Below are positions 1 through 8,417 of a stretch of 64,000 nucleotides of DNA, piece after piece. The position numbers were made by a program, and so were the translations under genes. Origin of the DNA: Daucus carota subsp. sativus (Eukaryota; Streptophyta; Magnoliopsida; Apiales; Apiaceae); the NCBI RefSeq assembly GCF_001625215.2, contig NC_030387.2, forward strand, positions 29,287,606 to 29,351,605, in the 5' to 3' direction. Within the stretch, counting starts at the first letter, position 1, and each line of letters starts with the position of its first letter. Under the pieces are notes generated by a model. That model was not told the origin of the DNA and searched no databases. It was given only the letters and a program-made list of their open reading frames with translations.

Positions 1-76
1 TGAGATTTTTAAAAACCGCTAATGTATGGTTTGGTTCCGGTTCTACCTCCAAACCGAACCGCGATCATCCCTACTG
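1..76. repeat. End fragment of a hAT-type MITE
   Basis: The stretch ends in a CCGAACCGCGATCATCCCTA-like terminus, which resembles the 'accg..ggtgatccctac' ends of plant hAT-type non-autonomous elements. Only one end lies in the window, so boundaries and family are inferred. It abuts the duplicated CNL 3' flank that starts near position 77. Confidence 0.35.
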
Positions 77-930
77 CCAGTCTGCCACATATATAATTCA
101 AGCTCAACTTTTATCCCAGCTTCTGTGATCATGTGTGAAGAAAAATAAAACTAGTCATTTCACTCCGACCAGTTTCGACTCCGGTCTGAATATATCAATA
201 ATTAAGAAAGATATTACGAGACGGTTTGACTGGATTTAAAATTGTGACTACTAATTTCTGATTTTAAATTAATTTCTGGTTTATTTCAAATTTTAAATTA
301 ATTTCTCATCTATTACACAAACATTGATATTTTGCGGTTGTTATTACCTCTTTTACACATTTTGTCGTAAATTAATAGTAGTAATCATATATCATCTATT
401 TTGTTCCTCATGGAGCATTTCAGACTCCTTTGAAATCATAAATGCACTATGTACTCTAGAAGTACTTCATCACTGATATTAGACAGGTGTTGAAGCATTA
501 GAGAACTAACCCTCTGCTTATTGTTTCCAGTACTGTGTTGCTGTCATATAACTCCTCAAGAACCGAAAACATTTATTCAGAATCTTTGCAACTTCGGACA
601 TCTGCTGATTTTCAACAACTCAAATCTCAGAAATGCACTTTGATCTTTACCCTAGGCACTCATAACTGGTTATACTCATACTTAAACCCTTGGCAAATCA
701 AAATACATTTCGATGCAGCACGACACAGTTGGCTTCAAAAATCTTCCTCCCTGATGCAAAAAGTACATCCAATATATAATCAAATATGCTAGAGACCCTA
801 AAAGATTTCTAAAATTAAATGGATCAAATTTTTATAGTTCTGTATCAATTTGGACCCAGAGCCCCAATTAAAATTTGCACACTGATATTTTTGAACCATT
901 GTGGGAAAAGAAAACCTTGAGCATTGCTCT
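77..930 (-). pseudogene. Duplicated CNL 3' flank with an eroded LRR relic
   Basis: This stretch is a close copy of 3960-4723 and 44573-45287, which lie just downstream of other CNL LRR ends. On the minus strand around 410-600 it still reads an LRR-like relic (SNTVLETISRKISSL type), recognisable against the intact LRRs of the window. It is therefore decayed LRR material from a second CNL 3' end, carried along as flank in each duplicate. The plus-strand open frame at 535-792 is its antisense shadow. Confidence 0.6.
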
Positions 931-1141
931 TTATATAGGAAGCAAATCATCAAGTCTTATATTAAGCGAAAAAGAATACCAGTGTATACGTGGAATATGT
1001 TGAATCCTGAACCATTCTGGCCGTCCCTTCTTGTATTTTTCTCTCAGAAGAGGACACCCTTCCGTCTCTAGCAACTGAAGAGGATGTGATTTTTCAAACA
1101 GGGGCAAAGTCTTCAAATTCTCACAATCAAATATGAGTAAC
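931..1141 (-). pseudogene. CNL LRR C-terminal end fragment
   Basis: The minus-strand frame encodes the last ~55-60 residues of a CNL LRR domain, including KTLPLFEKSHPLQLLETEGC and the family's terminal PEWFRIQHIPRIHW signature. It matches the tails of the 4724-5713 and 45288-45959 LRR pieces nearly perfectly. Homology stops abruptly near 1141, where unrelated AT-rich sequence begins, so the upstream LRR, NB-ARC and CC parts are missing. No start codon or promoter belongs to it. It is a broken host gene end. Confidence 0.85.
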
Positions 1142-1740
1142 GTCTCTTGTATATAAAATAAGTCGTGGATTTGGTTCTAGGAGTCTATAATTATGGAAAG
1201 CAGCCAGAGTGTTAAAATTTGGTTTTGATACTTATAAACTAGAAATCGAAAAAGCTAAATCAAAAATTAAAATAGTCAAAAACAGTATATACTATACTAA
1301 AAAGTATTGCGTCCGTAAATGTTAGATTGATAAATATGGTTACGGTTTGAATACCAGGGAGAGAGACTAATTTGAATGAAATAATTTTTATTTAATTAAT
1401 ACTATTTTCATAAACTTATTATTAGAAATACATTAACTTTATGTAGATTTTAGTATTAGTTTCATTCTATGATATAAAAATAAACTTTGGGTTGGAATTG
1501 ATTTTAATAATATTTTGTGGAGTGTCTGGGTTCCGAAATACGAATGGAGGACATATCATTAACGATTATTTCTGCCGGATGGTTTAATTTTATTTTTGTT
1601 ATACATGTGCAGGGGAACTCGGAAGTAATTAGAAAGCGTTTATTTTTTATTTTGTTTTGTTTTGCTGTAATCTGTAAGAATATTGTACAGCATTTATTAC
1701 CATATTGAACTGATATATTTTATTTTAACATTTTAAAATA
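1142..1740. other. AT-rich intergenic stretch
   Basis: No convincing coding frame, RNA gene or repeat pair was seen. A 63-codon plus-strand frame at 1517-1708 has no recognisable domain and low-complexity hydrophobic composition. Confidence 0.5.
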
Positions 1741-1890
1741 TTAATAACATACTATTTTTAAATTATAGCCAATCAATATAGCCAGTACCATTGAAGCAAA
1801 ATGTCTTACAGGTTCAGCAAATATTACATAAGATCTCACTGGTCCAATTTAGCCGACGACTATAGCCAACACCGTTGGAGATGCTCTTAG
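1741..1890. repeat. Probable MITE remnant upstream of the acyltransferase
   Basis: The right end, CCGTTGGAGATGCTCTTAG, is the reverse of the very common plant MITE terminus CTAAGAGCATCTCCAACGG. A diverged partner (AGCCAGTACCATTGAAGC) lies near 1778-1796. It sits about 110 bp upstream of the acyltransferase start and so may form part of its promoter. Confidence 0.45.
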
Positions 1891-1949
1891 CATTAGAACT
1901 CGGAAGTCAAACAAAACAAAGTTCAAAAGAAGAAACCTCCTTCAACATC

Positions 1950-1959
1950 TATATATAAC
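1950..1959 (+). promoter_or_regulatory. Candidate TATA box of the BAHD gene
   Basis: CTATATATAA lies about 40-48 bp upstream of the ATG at 1998. That would imply a short 5' leader. Position and sequence fit a plant TATA box, but no transcript supports it here. Confidence 0.45.
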
Positions 1960-1997
1960 CATATATCCATATCCAGGTTTATCATATTGATAAAATC

Positions 1998-3338
1998 ATG
2001 AGCTCTCCAACAATTCAACAGATATCAGAGTGTTTTATCAAACCATCTCACCTTTCACAGGATTCTAAACAAGTCATTCCTCTTGCAACATGGGACTTAG
2101 CTATGCTCTCTTATCACTACATCCAAAAGGGGCTGCTGTTTAAAAAGCCTGATGCTCAAGATAACTTCACTCAAGTTTTTCTACAGAAGCTTAAAGATGC
2201 TCTTTCTCTTACCCTTGCTCATTTTTATCCATTAGCAGGCCGCCTCGCGAAAAAACAAGATTCGCATTCTTTTGCTCTGTTTGTAGATTGCGTTAACAGT
2301 CCTGGTGCAAGATTTGTCCACTCTTCAGTTGATACTACAGTTTCTGACATACTTTCACCACCTTATGTTCCAATAATTGTTCAGTCATTTTTCGACCATC
2401 ATAAGGCTGTCAATTACGACGGCCTCAACATGTCCTTGTTAACGGTTCAAGTGACTGAGCTAATTGACGGAATTTTCATTGGTTGTTCAGTTAATCACTC
2501 CGTTTCTGATGGCACATCTTATTGGAATTTTTTCAACACTCTGTCTAGAAATTTCCAAGGCTCAGGAGTCACGAGTCAACCGATCCATGACCGCTGGTTT
2601 CCTGATGGTCATGGCCCATTTCTCAGTCTCCCTTTCACGCGAGACGATCAATTTATCAGCAGGTATGAAGCGCCAATTCTTCAAGAAAGAATCTTCCATT
2701 TCTCAGTTGCGAATTTAGCAAGAATCAAAGCAAAAACAAATGCTCTTTGCAAAGACAGAGCCGTCAGGATCTCATCTCTACAAGCCTTGTCAGCTATAAT
2801 TTGGCGTTGCCTGACACGTGTACGTGGCCTGACAAAAGATCAAATTACTAGTTGTTGCATGTCTGCGAATAACAGATTGAGATTAGACCCCCTTTTGTCA
2901 ACAAATTACTTTGGGAATTGCGTTCAGGTTCTAAAAACTTTTACTACAGCCAGCAAGCTGCTTGAAAACAACTTGGAATGGGCTGCTCTACAATTGAATC
3001 AAACTATTGTCCAACACGATGACAAATCTGTGCGTGAATCTGTCGCGACATGGCTAAAAACTCGGCATCCTAAACAACTGGGACTACCGGATGATCCTGG
3101 TAACATTGTAATATCGAGCTCACCACGGTTTAATATGTATGGCAATGAATTTGGATTCGGGGAGCCTGTTGCAATTCTTTGTGGATATGCAAACAAGTTC
3201 GATGGTAAAGTGACACTGTATCAAGGGAGTGAAGGTGGAGGAAGCATCGACGCTGCGATTTGCCTCAACCCAAAGATAATGAGTGCACTGGAATGTGATG
3301 AGGAGTTCTTGGATGCTCTTAATAGTTCAAGTGACTAG
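1998..3338 (+). CDS. BAHD-family acyltransferase (HXXXD type)
   Basis: A single uninterrupted frame of 446 aa, the usual BAHD length (430-460). BAHD enzymes are soluble cytosolic acyl-CoA-dependent transferases that acylate alcohols or amines in specialised metabolism or cell-wall and cuticle lipids. The catalytic HXXXD motif is present as HSVSD near residue 167. The C-terminal structural DFGWG motif appears as NEFGFG near residue 380, a conservative variant. The N-terminus (ISECFIKPSHL...WDLAMLSYHYIQKGLLFKKP) resembles the uncharacterised At3g50280-like clade, so the substrate is unknown. The start fits family alignments and follows a TATA-like box. It is the only plus-strand host gene that looks intact in the window and is unrelated to its CNL neighbours. 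It could be a functional enzyme; no lesion was seen. Confidence 0.92.
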   Translation: MSSPTIQQISECFIKPSHLSQDSKQVIPLATWDLAMLSYHYIQKGLLFKKPDAQDNFTQVFLQKLKDALSLTLAHFYPLAGRLAKKQDSHSFALFVDCVNSPGARFVHSSVDTTVSDILSPPYVPIIVQSFFDHHKAVNYDGLNMSLLTVQVTELIDGIFIGCSVNHSVSDGTSYWNFFNTLSRNFQGSGVTSQPIHDRWFPDGHGPFLSLPFTRDDQFISRYEAPILQERIFHFSVANLARIKAKTNALCKDRAVRISSLQALSAIIWRCLTRVRGLTKDQITSCCMSANNRLRLDPLLSTNYFGNCVQVLKTFTTASKLLENNLEWAALQLNQTIVQHDDKSVRESVATWLKTRHPKQLGLPDDPGNIVISSSPRFNMYGNEFGFGEPVAILCGYANKFDGKVTLYQGSEGGGSIDAAICLNPKIMSALECDEEFLDALNSSSD

Positions 3339-3959
3339 TCAACGTAACTGGTTCAGAACATGTGAATGAGAAAAATTCCATGACGAGACAATTTTCTATT
3401 GGATGACACTATAACACTCCACGTATGAATCAAAAATTTAAAATTAAGCCTTTTTGTGATTTTTTCGATTTACCGTTTGTCAAGTACCCGGACCTATCAG
3501 TTAATCAGAAGCATTTTCATGATTTGTTTAAATAATTATTACTTCAAGTTGCTTAAAAAGATTGTAATGTTTCATTAGTGTGTCTTTTAATAAGAGGACC
3601 TTCTTTCTTATTTCGCATGGAAAGTTAGTTTAATAAATCTTTCATCTCCTATGAGTACTGTTATATAATCTCTAAAACGAGTCTGCTATATAATCCCAGA
3701 TCTTAACAATATGTTGACAAGTGTTAATACAAATAAAATATATGAGGCTCATTGGGTTAATCCTCCTCAATTTATTTATTTTTGGCCGCCAAGAGATGGC
3801 CTTTTGCTTTGCTTTCTTCTTCAATAATACTGGTCAATGGCCCTATAATCCCTAATAATTCAATAGCTCTTGGGAGTACATTGTTAGTGAAAGAAAATGC
3901 CTGTAAATTGCAGTCGGCATAGTATAAGTCTGACGTGATTTCTTGGGAGTACATTGTTA
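3339..3959. other. Intergenic stretch downstream of the acyltransferase
   Basis: No recognisable gene. A 22-bp direct repeat (tgggagtacattgttagtga...) occurs at about 3872 and 3944, the second copy bordering the duplicated CNL flank. A 60-codon minus-strand frame at 3772-3954 has a soluble, charged C-terminus but no recognised family. Confidence 0.45.
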
Positions 3960-4723
3960 GTGAAAAATAAAACTAGTCATTTCATTCCGACCAGTTACGA
4001 CTCCGGTCTGAATATATCATTAATTAAGAAAGATATTAGGAGATAGTTTGACTGGATTTAAAATTGTGACTACTAATTTCTGATTTTAAATTAATTTCTG
4101 GTTTATTTCAAAATTAAATTAATTTCTAATCTATTACACAAACACTGATATTTTTGTGGTTGTTATTACCTCTTTTACACATTTTGTCATAAATTAATAG
4201 TAGTAATCATATATCATCTATTTTGTTCCTCATGGAGCATTTCAGACTCCTTTGAAATCACATATGCACTAAGCACTATGTACTCTAGAAGTACTTCATC
4301 ACTGATATTAGACAGGTGTTGAAGCATTAGAGAACTAATCTTTCTGCTTATTGTTTCCAGTACTGTGTTGCTGTCATATAACTCCTCAAGAACCGAAAAC
4401 ATTTATTCAGAATCTTTGCAACTTCGGACATCTGCTGATTTTCAACAACTCAAGTCTCTGAAATGCACTTTGATCTTTACCCTAGGTACTCATAATTGGT
4501 TATACCCATACTTGAAGCCTTGGCAAATAAAAATACATTTCGATGCAGCACGACACAGTTGGCTTCAAAAATCTTCCTCCCTGATGCAAGAAGTACATCC
4601 AATATATAGATCAAATATTGTAGAGACCCTAAAAGATTTCTAAAATTAAAATGATCAAGCAAATTATCAATTATTAGATTAAGCGAAAAGAAAAACAGAT
4701 AGAGATAAACTATGGATGTAAGC
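3960..4723 (-). pseudogene. Duplicated CNL 3' flank with LRR relic (second copy)
   Basis: This is a near-identical counterpart of 140-930. The minus strand at 4214-4402 reads LEELYDSNTVLETISRKISS, a recognisable LRR remnant lying downstream of the LRR stop near 4724. The plus frame at 4365-4643 is its antisense shadow. It shows that an older CNL 3' end was already fused here before the block was duplicated. Confidence 0.6.
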
Positions 4724-6132
4724 TTACCAGTGTATAAGTGGAATATGTTGAATTTTGAACCATTCTGGCCATCCCTTCTTATATTTTTCTCTCAGAAGAG
4801 GACACCCTTCCGTCTCTAGCAACTGAAGAGGATGCGATTTTTCAAACAGGGGCAAAGTCTTCAAATTCTCACAATCAAATATAAGTAACATCTCGAGAGA
4901 TGGAAGCCTTGCTATTGAATCTGAGAGAGCTTTCACTCCTTTGAAATTATTTATTCTCAATTCAGTTAATGCAGGGAAGGTGGAGGAGAGGCGATTATCA
5001 AGTTGCCCGAATATTGATTCAACCTTTTTCCACCCGTCCAATGATAATTTCTTTAGACTATGAAATGAAACCACGCAAGAAGAAGAGAATGGCCATGGAA
5101 ATTCGTCTAAATCCTCTGAGAAAGGGCCGAAGCTTAGTCTTTCAAGTGTGGAACTCCTAGTTTGCGCAAATACCCGCTCTAAGAAAGAGGAGGGGCATTT
5201 CCTAATCTCAATATCTTTTAGACCAACTGACCCTTCAACTAAATTAATAGTACTTGGCCGAGGACATTTTAGACCCCCACAGTCGATTAGCCTCAAAGAG
5301 GTCAGACACAGAGAATTGTTCTTTAACATCTCCTCAATTATAAAGTCCATATTTGAACAAGAAGAGGAAGAATATAATGATGAATCTCCTCCATTTCTGA
5401 TATTGAGAAGTTCTAGATGCTTGAGAGAAGTAACCTTTTTGCTCATTGTTTCCAGTATCACGCTGCTGTCCAAATCAGTGATTTTGAGCTCCTTCAAGGA
5501 CGGAAAACAACTATTTGGAATCTTTCTTAACCTTGGACAATACGTAATTTCCAAACTCTCAAGTTTAGGAAATACACTTTGGTCATTACTCCCTGTGCTC
5601 ATTGCTTCTTCTGCCCATTCTTCTAGCTTTTCCAGCCTATACAAAGTGATAGTCATGAGCGACGGATACATAGTTGTCACTGTCTTCGTGGCTGCACTGT
5701 CTAGACCTTCCAATTAATCATTCCCCATGACCTTCAAATTTTCCATCCCCTGTAAATTTATCTTTTTTAGTTTGGGAAGCTGACCCAGTGATGGAAATTC
5801 TGTGCATCTGTTGCACCAACCAACAAGATTTTCACCAAGTTGTTCATCATTGTGATCCAAGATGAAAACTTTTCCCATATAGCAGTAAATAATCAATTCT
5901 TTCAGATTTGGGTGAGGTTCCAATCCTTTCATCACACCATCATCTTTGTGTTCTCCGTCTCCCCTGAAAATACCAATAATATTTTTGTTCCAGTTTAGAA
6001 CTAAAACCTCAATATCAGACTTTTCACGAAGCTTTGCCCTGCTTGCTTCTTCCATATTTGCCACGTCGCCAAGGCCATGGAGTTAAAGCTCACCTCTAAG
6101 GTTTTTTAGTCCTCCCAAATGTTCAACAAGAC
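4724..6132 (-). pseudogene. CNL LRR-half pseudogene fused to an NPF fragment
   Basis: The minus strand carries the C-terminal LRR half of a CNL closely related to CNL-F (45288-48600), from the LVEHLGGLKNLRGEL stretch to the terminal [14 protein letters not shown] signature. CC, NB-ARC and the first LRRs are absent. A TAA interrupts the frame at about 5714, where CNL-F reads GNYLLESL. A second stop lies just after RGEL near 6090, and small indels around 5810-5870 shift the frame. The upstream edge at 6132-6133 passes directly into NPF exon 3 (see NPF1). No product with immune function is expected. The gene was broken after duplication from a CNL-F-like parent. Confidence 0.85.
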
Positions 6133-7277
6133 ATCCAAATTCAACTCATGTAGTTCTTTTGAATCATCCGGGACAACCACATTCCATTTTCTAATAGTGG
6201 CTATAAGAACTCTAGCCATCTTGGTCAATGGGCTTCCAGATGCAGGTTGGTGCCTATAATAACGCGAGCCTGCTAGAAACACCAATATTGATAAAAAGAG
6301 TCCGATTGTTGGAAGACCATATCCAAGTCCCCAGCCGGCATGATCTTGTATGTAGACTAGGAAAGTGCTGGCAAAAAGTGTGCCGAAGAAGATACTGAAG
6401 ACCCACCACTTAAAGAATGATATCTTCTGGGTTTTTTCTGTTGGCTCAAATTCATCAAACTGATCTGCACCCATTGTTGAGATGTTGGGCTTTGTCCCTC
6501 CAGTTCCGAGTGCAATTATGTACAATGCACAATAGAAGATACCCACTTGAAAAGGTGAAGCTTGCTTGTCACAGTCCATGTCTTTTATACTGTCACCGCA
6601 TGATGGTGGCCGGAGAGATTTTAATGAAACTACTAGTGTCAGCGAGGACATGCCCTGTTACACAACAAATATTTGAGCCCAAGCAAAGCAATCAAAACAT
6701 ATAGTCAAGCACACATATATATGTGAAACTCGCAAACAATTTTATGTTTTCATATACCCCAAGATAGATGAAGGCTGAAATGATGAAAGTCCAGTAACGG
6801 CCAAGATGAGCATCCGCAAAGTAGGCACCTAAAATGGGTGTCAGCCAGACAGTGCCAACCCAGTTGGTGAAATTTTTTGAAGATTTCACAGTTCCTTCAT
6901 GTAGTTTTCTTGTGAGATACAACACTAGATTTGTTGATATTCCATAAAACGCCATCCTCTCAAATGCTTCATACCCTTCAAAATCATTCATTATACGCAA
7001 TAAATTAGAAAATCAAACCAAAACTTATTTTCTTCACCTTAATACAAAATAGTACATGAGTTGCATGTGGTAAATCTTCCCTAGGATGATATCGGAAATA
7101 TCAAAAGAAGCAATAGAATCTTGTTGACATACCTACAATGAAGGAGGTTGCTCTCCATCTCCCTGTGTTTGATCTTAAAACAGGATTACCCTTAAGGTCA
7201 ACTGTTCCATCTTTAGTGTACTCAACCCCTCTCATCTTGCCATTCTCTTCGACTACTCTTTCCATTGTCATTGTCAT
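6133..7277 (-). pseudogene. NPF1: truncated NPF5/PTR3-like transporter gene (exons 1-3 only)
   Basis: Exon 1 (7277-7133), exon 2 (6975-6758) and the 5' part of exon 3 (from 6654) align codon for codon with NPF2. The GT donors and AG acceptors are kept. Exon 1 is three bases shorter, without a frame change. The protein keeps the EXXER motif (EAFERM) and the first six or so membrane helices through SPLTKMARVLIATIRKW, then reads KELHELNLD and runs into CNL sequence, stopping after eight residues. Exon 4, which encodes the second half of the transporter, is gone. The upstream 0.6 kb matches the NPF2 promoter region, so the fragment may still be transcribed. It cannot encode a complete 12-helix carrier. 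Confidence 0.85.
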
Positions 7278-7950
7278 CTCTTGTGTTTGATATTAACACA
7301 GTTGTACGTGCAGCTCGAGTTTATACTAGACAACCTCTGTCTACCTACATATATAGTTAGCTGCAAATGAAATGGTGGATAATAATTCTATCACTAACAC
7401 TGAAGTCAGTTCTTATATCTGAAACTCAACCTTTTTCTTATCTGAAATATTGGTAAACGAACAAATGAATATAGCCGCCACTTCTTAGTTTTTTCGAGTA
7501 ATATTAGATTATTAGTTAGCATCAAAATGTTCAAGTATGAAGAATATCTGGGACAAGACGGCTACAAACGTTAATTAGCCGACTGATCCCCGCATAAGTG
7601 ACAAATATTCATGTCTATATAGGTAACTATGTGAAAGCTTTGTAGCCGACCTCATCACAGGATCAATAAGTACATTGCTCACTTGTTGTTTCTTCACTCT
7701 TTTCTTTTGCCGACTTGATAATGGAACTTATCAGTATATCGCTCACTTATTATCTTTCTTCGCTAAGCAACTAAATATTTGGCGAACCTTGATCTGTTCT
7801 GTTTCCTCTCTGTTCACACATTAAACCTTAATCATCAAACAAAAATATTCATTGTTAATGTAGATTATTGACTGGTGTAGGCAAACACATCCTTAATCAT
7901 TGTTATTTGATTTAAGATCTTCATAAAATTTGAATCATATATTAATTACA
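7278..7950 (-). promoter_or_regulatory. NPF1 upstream region with three GCCGAC cores
   Basis: This block is homologous to 29235-29880 upstream of NPF2. Three GCCGAC cores (about 7578, 7646 and 7708) match the DRE/CRT core bound by AP2/ERF factors and are kept in both copies. Functional meaning is inferred. A repeated 'gctcacttattatctttcttcgctaag'-like unit also occurs. No coding frame was seen. Confidence 0.45.
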
Positions 7951-8085
7951 GTGATCCTCAGCCTCTCTGGGAACATATCTTTTATAGCTTCTCTATTGTA
8001 AACCATACGAGCAAGAGTTGTCTTGCCTTCATGACCTCCCATCCCTACTACACCAATTACAGGTAAAACCTCTTCACGACTTTTG
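7951..8085 (-). pseudogene. NB-ARC P-loop relic
   Basis: The minus strand reads [20 protein letters not shown] followed by REAIKDMFPERLRIT, the P-loop and RNBS-A start of a CNL. The P-loop has one extra residue (GMGGHEGKTT for GMGGQGKTT). About 45 codons survive and nothing CNL-like flanks them on either side, apart from the next gene's 3' flank from about 8155. It is a scrap of an otherwise deleted resistance gene. Confidence 0.8.
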
Positions 8086-8417
8086 CATTAAACTCCAGTA
8101 GTATAAGGTCAGTGGCGAATTTTAATATTTATCATGCAATATGCATAAATTAATATGGAACGAGGTGAGCAAAGTGCGTACTCATTGTTCATCGGTGCTA
8201 GTCAAAAAGGGCATTACATTAAATCACTTACAAAATTAAGATTTAAGAATGTAGAGAGTGTTGAACTTTTCTGGGCCACTTTCCTGCAATATCTTTGGAT
8301 CATTAGTGATGACGAAACCCTTTGATCCACGACTCATTATCCCTGAACAGATTCAAAAATTTCAGTGAAGCAGTAAAACTGGAGACAGAGATAAGTTAGT
8401 AACAGAAAGTGATATGT
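8086..8417. other. 3' flank of CNL-A
   Basis: The 'gtgcgtactcattgttcatcggtgctag' stretch at about 8178 recurs downstream of CNL-D (about 30520) and CNL-G (about 49760). This marks it as conserved 3' flank or UTR of this CNL subgroup. No gene is present. Confidence 0.5.

Noticed and set aside
535-792. A plus-strand 85-codon frame conserved at 4365-4643
   Set aside because: Its reverse strand is a CNL LRR relic and the blocks are near-identical duplicates, so conservation reflects recent copying, not selection on the plus frame.
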